From: Bosea sp. OAE506
GTDB taxonomy: Bacteria; Pseudomonadota; Alphaproteobacteria; Rhizobiales; Beijerinckiaceae
Reading direction: 5' to 3'
Assembly: GCF_040546595.1 (NCBI RefSeq)
Contig: NZ_JBEPOB010000001.1
Location: forward strand, 1,117,001-1,181,000
DNA: 64,000 nt
Position numbers and translations under genes: made by a program. Under the pieces are notes generated by a model that was not told the origin of the DNA, made no database searches, and was given only the letters and a program-made list of their open reading frames with translations. Positions 33,350 through 42,382 of the stretch are shown in pieces. The first letter of the stretch is position 1. Every line of letters begins with the position of its first letter.

Positions 33350-34310
33350 GTCCGGCCAGCACGATGTCGAGCGCGAGGAGCGGGCGCTCCCGAGCAATCT
33401 GCGGCGCGACCAGCCGCTGGTGCCGATCGACAATGTCGCCGGCCGGGCGCTGATGGCGGTGATCGCGATCCTGACCTTTCTGGCCGCGCTGAGCGCCGGG
33501 GCCGCCGTGCTCGCCGCGCGCGCCTCCGAGCAATGGCGCGGCGCCGTCTCCAACGAGATGACGATCCAGATCCGCCCCGATTCGCGCCGCGACATCGAGG
33601 CCGACATCGCCCGCGCCGTGGCAATGGCCCGGGCAGTCGAAGGCGTCGCCGCCGTGCAGCCGATCCCGCGCGCCGAATCGGACAAGCTGCTGGAGCCCTG
33701 GCTCGGCACCGGGTTGGACCTCGTCGAATTGCCGGTGCCGCGGCTGATCGTGCTGAAGCTGCGGCCCAGTGCCGTTTCGGACCTCGCCGGTTTCGGCGCC
33801 GCGCTGCGCCGCGAGGTGCCGACCGCGATCCTCGACGATCACCGCCTCTGGCTGCGCCGGCTCTCGACCATGGCGAGCACGATCATCCTGTCGGGCGCGG
33901 CTGTGGTGCTGCTGGTGATGGCGGCTGCGGCGCTGGCGGTGGCGTTTGCGACGCGCGGCGCCATGGCCGGCAGCCGCGACAGCGTCGAGGTGCTGCATCT
34001 CGTCGGCGCCGATGACGACTTCATCGCGCGCGAATTCCAGAGCCGTTTCGTGCGGCTGGGCCTGCGCGGCGGCGCGATCGGCGGCGGGGCGGCCCTCGTC
34101 GTCATCGCCCTGCTCGGCATCCTCGCCTCGCGCTGGAGCAGCGCGCCGGAGGCCGAGCAGTTGCGGGCGATGTTCGGCGCCTTCGAGATCGGCTGGGGCG
34201 GCTATGTCGCGGTGGTGATGGTGGCGGTCGTCGTCGCCGCGATCTCGGGCCTCGTCTCGCGCGTCACCGTCCGGCACCATCTGCACGCGCTCGCCCAGGG
34301 GTCGGCGTGA
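33342..34310 (+). CDS. ftsX: Cell-division membrane protein FtsX
   Basis: FtsX is the membrane partner of FtsE. The 322-aa product has four helices: one after an N-terminal cytoplasmic stretch (ALMAVIAILTFLAALSAGAAVLAARA), then an extracellular domain (residues about 65-175), then three at IILSGAAVVLLVMAAAALAVAFA, IGGGAALVVIALLGILA and YVAVVMVAVVVAAISGL. The conserved EVLHLVGADDDFIAREFQ loop follows helix 2. It begins inside the ftsE end. Confidence 0.93.
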   Translation: MPESGQHDVEREERALPSNLRRDQPLVPIDNVAGRALMAVIAILTFLAALSAGAAVLAARASEQWRGAVSNEMTIQIRPDSRRDIEADIARAVAMARAVEGVAAVQPIPRAESDKLLEPWLGTGLDLVELPVPRLIVLKLRPSAVSDLAGFGAALRREVPTAILDDHRLWLRRLSTMASTIILSGAAVVLLVMAAAALAVAFATRGAMAGSRDSVEVLHLVGADDDFIAREFQSRFVRLGLRGGAIGGGAALVVIALLGILASRWSSAPEAEQLRAMFGAFEIGWGGYVAVVMVAVVVAAISGLVSRVTVRHHLHALAQGSA

Positions 34311-34386
34311 TGGTGCGCCGGCCGCTTCCTGCCCTCTCGGGCCCTGCCGCGCTTATGCCCGATTGGCGCGATAGCTTGGTTTGGCG

Positions 34387-35184
34387 ATGGCTATGATCGG
34401 CATGAGGCAGGAGCGAACGGCCCCTCTCACGCGCCCGGCCGCGCCGGCTCGCGCCGACAGGGGTGCGGGCCCGCGGCGCGCGGCGCTGGTGCTCGCGCTG
34501 GCGCTGCCTCTCGGCCTGCTGGCCGCCGTGGTCCTCGGCTATATCCGCTTCGCCTCGGCCATCGTCGCGCATGAACCGTCGGCGGTGCCGCGGACCGATG
34601 CGATCGTGGTGGTCACGGGCGGCTCGCAGCGCGTCGGCGATGCCATTGGCCTGCTCGGGGCCGAACGCGGCTCGCGGCTCCTGATCAGCGGCGTCAACGA
34701 GAAGACCGGCCGCGAGGAACTCGCGAAGCTGAACCCGTCCGCCCGCGAGCTGCTCGGCTGCTGCGTCGATCTCGACTATCGCGCCCGCAACACCATCGGC
34801 AATGCCATCGAGGCCCGCCGCTGGGTGCGCAGCCACAACTTCCGCTCGCTCTTGGTCGTGACCTCGAACTATCACATGCCCCGCACCATCGCCGAGTTTG
34901 CCCATGCGATGCCGGGCTTGCGGCTCGTGCCTCATCCCGTCGTGACCGACCAGATCGATACCGGTGGCTGGTGGTATCGCTGGAGCGCGATCCGTGTGCT
35001 GGTGCCCGAATATGCGAAATATCTGGCGGCCCGCCTGCGCAGCCTCGTCGAGACCGATCCCGAGACCTCGCGGCTCTCGGTCATCATCGGCGGCCGCAAG
35101 CCGGTCTCTTCCAAGCCGGCCGAACTGATGGGGCCCGAGCAGGAGCGCCGCAGCCAGGCGAAAAGCGGGCATCACGACGGCTGA
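34387..35184 (+). CDS. YdcF/DUF218-type membrane protein
   Basis: DUF218 proteins of the ElyC/SanA/YdcF group act in envelope biogenesis. The 265-aa product has an N-terminal basic stretch, a membrane helix (RAALVLALALPLGLLAAVVLGYIRFA) and a DUF218 domain: TDAIVVVTGGSQRVGDAIGLL, RLLISGVNEKTG, DLDYRARNTIGNAIEARRW and LLVVTSNYHMPRTIAEF. The start is uncertain: a TTG at 34381 and ATGs at 34387, 34393 and 34402 are in frame, with no clear Shine-Dalgarno. It lies between ftsX and plsC. Confidence 0.85.
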   Translation: MAMIGMRQERTAPLTRPAAPARADRGAGPRRAALVLALALPLGLLAAVVLGYIRFASAIVAHEPSAVPRTDAIVVVTGGSQRVGDAIGLLGAERGSRLLISGVNEKTGREELAKLNPSARELLGCCVDLDYRARNTIGNAIEARRWVRSHNFRSLLVVTSNYHMPRTIAEFAHAMPGLRLVPHPVVTDQIDTGGWWYRWSAIRVLVPEYAKYLAARLRSLVETDPETSRLSVIIGGRKPVSSKPAELMGPEQERRSQAKSGHHDG

Positions 35185-35199
35185 TTCGGCAGGCGGCGC

Positions 35200-36024
35200 T
35201 TGACGCGCGCCGGGCCGCGGGGTCTTTGGCGCGCCATGCTCGTCCTGCGCTCGCTCGTCTTCAACGTCCTCTTCTACGCGAACCTGTCGCTCTGGCTGGT
35301 CTTCGCGGCCATGCCGGCGCTGCTGCTGCCCAAACGGGTGCTGCTCTCCATCACCGTCGCCTGGGCCCATAGCGCGCTCTGGCTGATGAAGGTCGTGGCC
35401 GGGACGGATTACGAGGTCACTGGCCGGGAGAACATTCCCGCCGCGGGCGGCATGATCGTCGCCGCCAAGCACCAGTCCTTCTGGGAGACCTTCGTCCTGG
35501 TGACGATCTTCCCGGATCCGGTCTTCATCCTGAAGCGGGAGCTGACCTGGATTCCCTTCTTCGGCTGGTGCCTGATCAAGATGAGGATGATTCCTGTCGA
35601 TCGCGGCGGCAAGGCGCGCGCCCTGGCGCATGTCACGCGCAGGGCCAAGACCGAGCTGCGCGACCGCGGCCGCCAGCTCCTGATCTTTCCCGAGGGCACG
35701 CGTCGCCCGCCGGCCGCGCCGCCGGCCTACAAGTTCGGTGTCGCCCATATCTATGGCGAGCTCGGCCTCCCCTGCGTGCCCGTCGCGCTCAATTCCGGCC
35801 TCTACTGGCCGCGCCGCAAGTTCCTGCGCCGGCCCGGCACGATCCGCCTCGAGATCCTGCCGGCGATCCCGGCCGGTCTCGACAAGGCCGCCTTCCATGG
35901 CGAGCTGCAGGAGCGGATCGAGACCGCCAGCGACCGCCTGCTGGCACAGGGGCGGGCCGAACTCGCCGCACGAGGGCTTGATCCGCTGGCCAACACTGCT
36001 GACACGCCGCGGCAGCAGGGCTGA
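35200..36024 (+). CDS. plsC: 1-acyl-sn-glycerol-3-phosphate acyltransferase
   Basis: It transfers a second acyl chain to lysophosphatidic acid to make phosphatidic acid. The 274-aa product has an N-terminal membrane helix (SLVFNVLFYANLSLWLVFAAMPALLL), the catalytic block KHQSFWETF, and FPEGTR at about residue 166. The motif is HX4E rather than the usual HX4D; similar variants are known among proteobacterial PlsC proteins. It follows the DUF218 gene by 15 bp in the ftsEX run. Confidence 0.92.
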   Translation: MTRAGPRGLWRAMLVLRSLVFNVLFYANLSLWLVFAAMPALLLPKRVLLSITVAWAHSALWLMKVVAGTDYEVTGRENIPAAGGMIVAAKHQSFWETFVLVTIFPDPVFILKRELTWIPFFGWCLIKMRMIPVDRGGKARALAHVTRRAKTELRDRGRQLLIFPEGTRRPPAAPPAYKFGVAHIYGELGLPCVPVALNSGLYWPRRKFLRRPGTIRLEILPAIPAGLDKAAFHGELQERIETASDRLLAQGRAELAARGLDPLANTADTPRQQG

Positions 36025-36096
36025 TCCCGGCAGCCTGTTGCTCTTGACTTGTCCTCGCTTCGTTCTCACTTTGCGCAGGAACAAAGGAGGAACGAC

Positions 36097-36549
36097 ATGG
36101 CCGCTCTCGCCCATCGCCAGCAGGTTCCGCGCCCCGGCCGCAGCCTCTTCGACCGACCGCAGCGCGATCTCTTCGCGCGTGACCTGACGACCGAACAGCC
36201 GGCGGCGAACGCAAGCGCCTGCGAGATGCCGATGCGCAGCACGGCGGCCCTCGGCGAGCGCCGCTTCACCGCCTGGCGCGGCCGCTCGGGCCGGCGCTAT
36301 GTCGCCTCGGTCTTTGCCGTCGGCGACGATCACGCGCTGGGGTTCACTGACGCGGTGCTGCTGGCGGTGTCCGCCGACCGGCGCATCCTCGCCGCGCGCG
36401 AGAGCGGGCCCTTCGGCGTCGAGGCGGCGCTGCGCCGCTGGCAGCGCGCGGTCGCGGTCGCGGGCGCGACCGAGATCCATGTGCATCTGCTTGCCGAGGA
36501 CGGCGTCAGCCGCCGCGCCGCTCTGCTCGACCTGATGCCGGAGGTGTGA
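36097..36549 (+). CDS. Hypothetical protein
   Basis: I do not recognise a family. The 150-aa product has an Arg/Ala-rich N-terminus (MAALAHRQQVPRPGRSLFDRPQRDLFARDL). An apparently folded half follows, with alternating strand-like text (GRRYVASVFAVGDDHALGFTDAVLLAVSADRRILAARESG) and a helix (GVEAALRRWQRAVAVAGATEIHVHLLAEDG). AGGAGG lies just before the ATG at 36097, a strong start signal. No signal peptide. It is convergent with the ChaC-like gene. Confidence 0.82.
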   Translation: MAALAHRQQVPRPGRSLFDRPQRDLFARDLTTEQPAANASACEMPMRSTAALGERRFTAWRGRSGRRYVASVFAVGDDHALGFTDAVLLAVSADRRILAARESGPFGVEAALRRWQRAVAVAGATEIHVHLLAEDGVSRRAALLDLMPEV

Positions 36550-36574
36550 GGACGGCTGAGCCGTCCGGCTGGCG

Positions 36575-37141
36575 CTACAGTTTCGGTCGCGGTGCCGCGC
36601 CCGGTGCCAGCGCCTGGGCGAGCCCGGCCAGGACCGGATCGTAGATGCCCATCTTGCGCAGATGCTCGTCGGTCAGGAGCACGTAGTCGGGGTTTTCGCC
36701 CGAGCTGCCGCGCCCGTGCCGGACGAGGTCGAGCTGCTGCTCGCGCGGCAGGCGCCCGGCATATTGTAGGTGCTTGCGGTCGGCGACATAGACCAGCGCC
36801 GTGACGCCGCGGCCGTCCTGCAGCCGCACCGGCATCAGCCGCTCGACATAGACTGCGGTCGCCTGCTCGCGGGCGCGCAGATAGTCCACCGTCTCCTGCG
36901 CGCGCTCGGCCGCGACGCGGAAGGCGAGCCCCCGGCAGATGCCGCCCCGGTCGAGCCCCAGCACCAGTCCGGGACGCTCCGGCGTGCCGCGATGGACATG
37001 CGAGAAGATGCAGAGCGAGCGGTGATAGCCGTGAAGCCTGGCCTGGACGCTCTCCTCGAAGTCGAAGCCCGGCCGCCAGATCAGCGAGCCATAGCCGAAG
37101 ACCCAGAGATCCGTCTCCCCGAAGGCGGCCGTCATGCCCAT
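36575..37141 (-). CDS. ChaC-type gamma-glutamylcyclotransferase
   Basis: ChaC enzymes cleave glutathione to 5-oxoproline and Cys-Gly. The 188-aa product has the family N-terminus DLWVFGYGSLIWRPGFDFEESVQARLHGYHRSLCI. PGLVLGLDRGGICRGLAFRV follows, then ENPDYVLLTDEHLRKMGIYDPVLAGLA. The start is one of two ATGs (37141 or 37135) just after AAGGA; the frame runs further upstream without family sequence. Confidence 0.88.
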   Translation of the reverse strand: MGMTAAFGETDLWVFGYGSLIWRPGFDFEESVQARLHGYHRSLCIFSHVHRGTPERPGLVLGLDRGGICRGLAFRVAAERAQETVDYLRAREQATAVYVERLMPVRLQDGRGVTALVYVADRKHLQYAGRLPREQQLDLVRHGRGSSGENPDYVLLTDEHLRKMGIYDPVLAGLAQALAPGAAPRPKL

Positions 37142-37275
37142 CCCGTCCTTTTCGCGTGCCACCGTCCGTCGTCCCATAATTCGGCCGCGTGGCCCTGCTT
37201 GAAAGCGGCGCCGGCCGCAGGTGCCGGCTGGCTTCCGCTCCCGGGCGGAGCTAACAATCCCGCCGCATCCGCGCA

Positions 37276-38343
37276 ATGGACCGATCCCGCATGACCGATC
37301 CCCAATCCGGCCGCCGCAGCAGCAGGGCCTGGCTCTACGCTCCCTTCGTGCTGCTCCTTGTCGTCGCGCTGGGCTGGACGGCCTTCTGGTTCGTGGTGCG
37401 CGGCCGCGTCATGGAGGCGGTCGACAACGCGCTCGCCCGCGAGGAGGGGCTCGGCCGCAGCTGGACCTGCGCGGATCGGTCCGTCACAGGCTTTCCCTTC
37501 CGCGTCGAGCTGCGCTGCAGCGCGCTCGCGCTCGCCTCGGCGCGCTGGGGCGAGGCGGTCCGGGTGCAGACCGGGCCGGCGGTGGCGGTCGGGCAGATCT
37601 ACACGCCCAATCTCGTGATCGCGCAGATCACCGGGCCGCTGCAGGCGAATCTGCCGGAGGGTCGCAAGCTCGATCTCGGCTGGACGCGGCTGGAAGCGAG
37701 CCTAGGCCATGGCACCGGCGGCCCGGAGCGGGTCTCGCTCGTGGTAACGGCGCCCGATGCCAAGCTGAGCGCGCCGGGCCTCACGCCCGAGACCTGGCGG
37801 GCGGCAAGCGTCGAGGCGCATCTGCGCCGCAATCCGTCGCGGCCGGCCGCGGACCAGGCCATCGATCTCGCCATCGCCGCCAAGGGCTCGGTTCTGCCGG
37901 CGCTGGACGCGCTGCTGGGCACAACGGAAGCGGGCGATGTCGACATCCAGGCGACGTTGACGCAGTCGGAGGCGTTCCGGATCGGCCTCAACCCCGATGC
38001 GCTGGAAGCCTGGCGCACGGCCGGCGGCCAGATCGAGGTGACGAAGCTGCTCTCGGTCAAGGGCCCGGCCCGGATCGAGGCGAGCGGCCAGTTCCTGATC
38101 GACCAGACGCATCGGCCAGCCGGCCAGATTCAGGCCTCGCTGGCGGGCATCCGCCAGATCGCCGGCATTCCGGTCGGCGGGCTCGCTGCGGGCATCGGCG
38201 GGCTGCTCGGCGGGCGCCTCAGCGCGCAACTGCCTGGCGCTGCGCCGGGGCTGACGGCCCTTCCGCTGGTCGTGCTGCGTGAGGGCCGGGTTTATCTGGG
38301 TCCCATCCGCCTGCCGGTGCAGCCGCTGCCGGCTCTGTACTGA
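37276..38343 (+). CDS. DUF2125 family protein
   Basis: The 355-aa product has an N-terminal membrane helix (AWLYAPFVLLLVVALGWTAFWFVV) and a long beta-rich periplasmic part with SWTCADRSVTGFPFRVELRCS, the hallmark opening of DUF2125 proteins of alphaproteobacteria. The family has no firm function. A second ATG at 37291 is possible. It is convergent with rpoH across a shared terminator. Confidence 0.87.
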   Translation: MDRSRMTDPQSGRRSSRAWLYAPFVLLLVVALGWTAFWFVVRGRVMEAVDNALAREEGLGRSWTCADRSVTGFPFRVELRCSALALASARWGEAVRVQTGPAVAVGQIYTPNLVIAQITGPLQANLPEGRKLDLGWTRLEASLGHGTGGPERVSLVVTAPDAKLSAPGLTPETWRAASVEAHLRRNPSRPAADQAIDLAIAAKGSVLPALDALLGTTEAGDVDIQATLTQSEAFRIGLNPDALEAWRTAGGQIEVTKLLSVKGPARIEASGQFLIDQTHRPAGQIQASLAGIRQIAGIPVGGLAAGIGGLLGGRLSAQLPGAAPGLTALPLVVLREGRVYLGPIRLPVQPLPALY

Positions 38344-38355
38344 GCGCAAGCCACG

Positions 38356-38382
38356 AAAAAAGGGGCGCGGAAGCCGCGCCCC
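38356..38382 (-). terminator. Rho-independent terminator of rpoH
   Basis: A perfect 9-bp stem GGGGCGCGG / CCGCGCCCC (38362-38370 and 38374-38382) with a 3-base loop. On the minus strand it is followed by six T residues, 28 bp after the rpoH stop. On the plus strand it also follows the DUF2125 stop, but lacks a T-run in that direction. Confidence 0.85.
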
Positions 38383-38409
38383 TGAATTCGTCCGGAAGAA
38401 GAAGGCCGC

Positions 38410-39306
38410 TCAGGCCGCAGGCAGCGCCGCGCGGGGCGCCTCGATGCGGGTCAGCGCCTTCTTGACCGCGTCCTGCACCTTCTCGAAGGCACGGACCTCG
38501 ATCTGGCGGACGCGCTCCCGTGACACGCCGAACTCCTCGGAGAGCTGCTCGAGCGTGATCGGGTCGTCGGCGAGGCGACGGGCCTCGAAGATGCGCCGCT
38601 CGCGCGGGTTCAGCACCTCGAGCGCCTCGCGCAGCGCCGTGTGGCGGTTGTCGGCCTCTTCCGAATCGGCGAGGCGACGCTCTTGGCTCTCGCTGTCGTC
38701 GACCAGCCAGTCCTGCCACTCGCCCTCGCCATCCTCGCGCAGCGGCGTGTTCAGCGATGCGTCGCCGCCGAGACGGCGGTTCATGTCGATCACGTCCTGC
38801 TCGTTGACGCCGAGCTTGGTGGCGATGCTCTTGACCTGCTCGGGGCGCAGGTCGCCCTCGCCCAGAGCCGAGATCTTGCTCTTGGCCTTGCGCAGGTTGA
38901 AGAACAGCTTCTTCTGGTTGGCCGTGGTGCCCATCTTCACGAGCGACCAGGAGCGCAGGATGTACTCTTGAATCGACGCCTTGATCCACCACATCGCATA
39001 GGTGGCGAGACGGAAGCCCTTGTCGGGTTCGAAGCGCTTGACGGCCTGCATCAGGCCGACATTGCCTTCGGAGACGACTTCGCCGATCGGCAGGCCATAG
39101 CCGCGATAGCCCATCGCGATCTTGGCGACGAGACGAAGATGTGAGGTGACGAGCCGATGGGCCGCGTCCCGGTCGCCATGCTCGCGCCAGCGTTTGGCGA
39201 GCATGAACTCCTCGTTCGGCTCCAGCATCGGGAATTTGCGGATTTCGTCGAGGTAGCGTGAGAGTCCGCCCTCGGCGGACAGGACGGGCAGCGAGGCACT
39301 CGCCAT
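38410..39306 (-). CDS. rpoH: Heat-shock sigma factor RpoH (sigma-32)
   Basis: RpoH directs RNA polymerase to heat-shock genes. The 298-aa product has region 2 (DAAHRLVTSHLRLVAKIAMGYRGYGLPIGEVVSEGNVGLMQAVKRFEPDKGFRLATYAMWWIKASIQEYILRSW). The diagnostic RpoH box QKKLFFNLR follows, then region 4 with ITLEQLSEEFGVSRERVRQIEVRAFEKVQ. The ATG at 39306 has AGGAG seven bases upstream; the frame extends to 39348 without family sequence. Some alphaproteobacteria have two or more RpoH; only one is seen here. Confidence 0.96.
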   Translation of the reverse strand: MASASLPVLSAEGGLSRYLDEIRKFPMLEPNEEFMLAKRWREHGDRDAAHRLVTSHLRLVAKIAMGYRGYGLPIGEVVSEGNVGLMQAVKRFEPDKGFRLATYAMWWIKASIQEYILRSWSLVKMGTTANQKKLFFNLRKAKSKISALGEGDLRPEQVKSIATKLGVNEQDVIDMNRRLGGDASLNTPLREDGEGEWQDWLVDDSESQERRLADSEEADNRHTALREALEVLNPRERRIFEARRLADDPITLEQLSEEFGVSRERVRQIEVRAFEKVQDAVKKALTRIEAPRAALPAA

Positions 39307-39475
39307 GCGCGTTCTCCTTCTCGGGCCCCCGCTTTGCGGCAGGCCCACCGCGCGATCAACCTTCGCGCAGGTTCGGATGTCGTGAACAGACCCAACGTCT
39401 CAACCATACGCAGGTTCGGTCGGGCCGGTTCATCTGCGGCGCCCCCTTGGCCATCCGCATCCGATGGCCACTATA

Positions 39476-39493
39476 TGCCAAGACAGCTTGGCA
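39476..39493. promoter_or_regulatory. Small palindrome between rluD and rpoH
   Basis: Perfect inverted repeat TGCCAAG / CTTGGCA with a 4-base centre, about 28 bp after the rluD stop and 170 bp before rpoH. It could be an operator in the rpoH promoter region or a weak hairpin after rluD. No T-run follows. Confidence 0.3.
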
Positions 39494-39520
39494 GAAACTA
39501 GGCAAGGGAGCCAGTTTGGC

Positions 39521-40561
39521 TCACAGAGCCGCGAGCGCTGCTTGCAACTGTGCAAACTCGGGCGGCGGATCGGACTCGAAAAGCAGCTCCTCCCCGCTGG
39601 CCGGATGCTCGAAACCGAGGACCGCCGCATGGAGGGCCTGGCGGCCGAGCGCGGTCAGCGCCTCCCGGGCCGATTCGGGCAGGCGTGCCGCCTTGGTCGA
39701 GAATCCGGAGCCGTAGAGCTGGTCGCCGAGCAGCGGATGGCCCAGATGTGCCATGTGGACGCGGATCTGGTGGGTGCGCCCCGTTTCCAGCCGGCATTCG
39801 ACCAGGCTGGCCAGCGCCTCGGTCTCTTCGCCGGCCTTGAGCAGCGGTGGGTAACGCTCGATCACGGTGTAGTGCGTGATCGCCTCGCGCCCGCGATCCT
39901 CGCCGACGACCATCATCTTCTCGCGGTTCTTGTTGGAGCGCTCGATCTGGGTCTGGACCGTGCCGTGCGGCCGGCGGGGCACGCCCCAGACGATCGCCAG
40001 ATAGGCGCGCTGCAGCGGGCCTGTGCGGCCGTGATCGGCGAATTGCTTGGCGAGCTTCTGGTGGGCGCGGTCGTTCTTGGCGACGACGAGAAGGCCGCTG
40101 GTGTCCTTGTCGAGGCGGTGGACAATGCCCGGTCGGCGCACGCCGCCGATGCCCGAAAGGGTCTCGCCGCAATGGGCAATCAGCGCATTGACCAGCGTGC
40201 CGTCCTCGTGGCCCCCGGCGGGGTGGACGACGAGGCCGGCCGGCTTGTCGATGACGACGAGATGCTCGTCCTCGAAGACGACGTCGAGCGGGATGTCCTG
40301 GCCGACGGGATCGGGCGGGCGGGCCGCGGGGATGACGAGCGCGATCTCGTCGCCCTCGACGACCTTGCGCTTGCCGTCGGTCGCGATCACGCCGTTGAGG
40401 GCGACGCCGCCGTCCTTGATCACCTGCTGCAGGCGGGCCCTCGAGATCTCGCTGGCGAGCATCGCCAGTGCCTTGTCGAGGCGCTCGCCGGCCTGCTCGG
40501 GTCCGACATGGAGGGTGGTCCCGGCGCCTGCGGCGGCGCCCGTCATCTCTGTTGAGGTCAT
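39521..40561 (-). CDS. rluD: Ribosomal large-subunit pseudouridine synthase (RluD type)
   Basis: RluD-type enzymes convert uridines of 23S rRNA helix 69 to pseudouridine. The 346-aa product has an S4-like RNA-binding N-terminus (ERLDKALAMLASEISRARLQQVIKDGGVALNG). The catalytic motif is GIVHRLDKDTSGLLVVAK (catalytic Asp in HRLD), and the block CRLETGRTHQIRVHMAHLGHPLLGDQLYG follows. The ATG at 40561 is chosen; the frame runs back to 40693 without family sequence. RluA/C/D subtype is by overall resemblance. Confidence 0.92.
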   Translation of the reverse strand: MTSTEMTGAAAGAGTTLHVGPEQAGERLDKALAMLASEISRARLQQVIKDGGVALNGVIATDGKRKVVEGDEIALVIPAARPPDPVGQDIPLDVVFEDEHLVVIDKPAGLVVHPAGGHEDGTLVNALIAHCGETLSGIGGVRRPGIVHRLDKDTSGLLVVAKNDRAHQKLAKQFADHGRTGPLQRAYLAIVWGVPRRPHGTVQTQIERSNKNREKMMVVGEDRGREAITHYTVIERYPPLLKAGEETEALASLVECRLETGRTHQIRVHMAHLGHPLLGDQLYGSGFSTKAARLPESAREALTALGRQALHAAVLGFEHPASGEELLFESDPPPEFAQLQAALAAL

Positions 40562-40616
40562 GACCGACGCTATAGGCCGGGCGGGCGCCCGCCGCACGCC
40601 TTTTCGCGACGGCAGC

Positions 40617-42365
40617 TCAGCCGAAGAGGCGGAACTTGCCCTTCTTGTCCTCGACGGGCTGGGCTTCCTCCGGGCCCGGATCATCCGGCGCATGGGCGAC
40701 GGGGAAGATCACGGGCTTGGGGCGGGCTTCGCCGACCCCCATCACCGGCTCCGCGACGATGGCGGTGTCGGGCTTCGCGTCCGGCTTCGGCTCCGTCTTG
40801 GGCTCCGTCTTGGGCTCGACCTTCGCCTCGGGCTTTGCCTCGACCTTGGGCTCGGTGGCGAGGGCTGACTTGACCTCCCCGGCCGGCATCACGACGGCCG
40901 CGGATTCCGCCTTGGGCTGCGGCTCGGGCGCCGTCTCGACCTTGGCCGGCGTCTCGCGAACCGGTGCTGGCGGCGCGACGGCAGCGGGGGCAGTTTCCAC
41001 CGCCTCGGCGCGGGCTTCGATCAGCGGGCGGGAATCGTCGAGATCGGCCAGCACGTCGTCGAGGGCGGGCGCCTGGCTGGAAAGGGTCGCGGGCGGAACG
41101 GTCCAGACGAAGGCGTCGAGCCGGCCCGAAATCGGCGACACCGGCATCCACTGGTCCGAGACCAGACCGTCGGCGACCCAGGCGGCGTCGCGCGGGGCGC
41201 GTGTCGCGCGTGCCAGCCATTCGCGGACCCGACCGGCGGCGCCGTGCTCGGCCTCCTCGAGCTCGGCCATCAGCAGACAAGCGCGCACCGAGGCGCCGCC
41301 CGCCAGCAACGGCTTCAGCGTGCTGCGGGCCTTGGCGAAGTCGCGGGCATGGATCGCGGCGCCGGCCAGCGCCAGCACGCCCTCGGGATCGGCCGGGCGC
41401 AGCTTCGCCAGCGTCGTGGCACGGGCGAGACGGTCCTGCGCGCTGTCGCCGGGGCGGACATCGAGATAGGCGGCGGCGATATCGGGGTGCGAGACCTCCT
41501 TCCAGGCGGCCTCGAGCAGCTTGACCGCCTTTCGGATGTCGCCGCGCTCGGCGAGCATCCGCCCGGCCAGAGCGGCGGCCGGCGTCAGTCCGGGCGCGAG
41601 CTTGACGGCTTCGAGGGCGGCGGCGAGCGCCTTTTCGGGGGCGGTGCCGCGGGCTTCGAGCGCCTCGGCTGCGAGCAGAACGGCGCGCTGGCGCTTGGCG
41701 TCGGCCTTGTCGGCGAGGCGCAGCGCGGCGCGGCGCTCGACGGCGGTGCGCGCCGCCTGCCAGTCGCCGGCATTGGTGTGGAAATCGAGCAGGGCGTCAT
41801 TGGCCCAGGCGAGGGAGGGCGAACGGCGCACGGCGTCGTCGGCGAAGGCGCGGGCGGCGGCAAGATCGCCCCGGCGCTTGGCCTCGACGAAGAGGCCGCG
41901 CAAGCCGAGCACCCGCGTCTCCGGCTTGTCGAGCATGGCCTTGAAAGCGGCCTCCGCCCGGCCGCGATCGCCCGAGAGCTGCGCCGCCTGAGCCTCCAGC
42001 AGGAGCGTCAGCGGCTCGTTGCCGGCATAGCGGCGGGCATCGACGGCGTGGCGGCCGGCAGCGACGGGGTCGCCCGCGCCGATGGCGACCATGCCGCGCG
42101 AGACCGCCTCGAAGCCCCGCGCCCGGCGCCGCGAGCGCGAGGCGAAGCTGAAGGCGCCGGGCAGGCCGAAGACGAAGCGCAGCAGGCCGAAGGCCAGCAT
42201 CGTCAGCAGGGCGAGGACGACCACCGCGATCGCCGCAAGGGCAACGCTCGTGTCGATCCGCCAGCCCTGCCAGACCACGGAGACCTCGCCCGGTCGGTCG
42301 GCGAGCCAGACGGCGCCGACGGCAAGCGCGGCGAAGACGGCGAGATAGACGAGTACGCGAACCAT
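40617..42365 (-). CDS. hemY: HemY-type membrane protein with TPR repeats
   Basis: This HemY is the tetratricopeptide membrane protein found next to hemD, not protoporphyrinogen oxidase. The 582-aa product has two N-terminal membrane helices (VRVLVYLAVFAALAVGAVWLA and ALAAIAVVVLALLTMLAFGLLRF). The HemY N-terminal domain FGLPGAFSFASRSRRRARGFEAVSRGMVAIGAGDP follows, then TPR-like helices to about residue 430. The end is low-complexity, built from EPK/KPE/KTE repeats (residues 490-545). It follows the hemD-mitofilin gene by 17 bp. Confidence 0.88.
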   Translation of the reverse strand: MVRVLVYLAVFAALAVGAVWLADRPGEVSVVWQGWRIDTSVALAAIAVVVLALLTMLAFGLLRFVFGLPGAFSFASRSRRRARGFEAVSRGMVAIGAGDPVAAGRHAVDARRYAGNEPLTLLLEAQAAQLSGDRGRAEAAFKAMLDKPETRVLGLRGLFVEAKRRGDLAAARAFADDAVRRSPSLAWANDALLDFHTNAGDWQAARTAVERRAALRLADKADAKRQRAVLLAAEALEARGTAPEKALAAALEAVKLAPGLTPAAALAGRMLAERGDIRKAVKLLEAAWKEVSHPDIAAAYLDVRPGDSAQDRLARATTLAKLRPADPEGVLALAGAAIHARDFAKARSTLKPLLAGGASVRACLLMAELEEAEHGAAGRVREWLARATRAPRDAAWVADGLVSDQWMPVSPISGRLDAFVWTVPPATLSSQAPALDDVLADLDDSRPLIEARAEAVETAPAAVAPPAPVRETPAKVETAPEPQPKAESAAVVMPAGEVKSALATEPKVEAKPEAKVEPKTEPKTEPKPDAKPDTAIVAEPVMGVGEARPKPVIFPVAHAPDDPGPEEAQPVEDKKGKFRLFG

Positions 42366-42382
42366 GGAACCCCTATCCTCCG

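Noticed and set aside
40786..40863. Short tandem repeats that looked at first like a CRISPR-like or minisatellite array
   Set aside because: They encode the Lys/Pro/Glu repeats in the C-terminal tail of HemY; unit length and spacing are irregular and there are no spacers.
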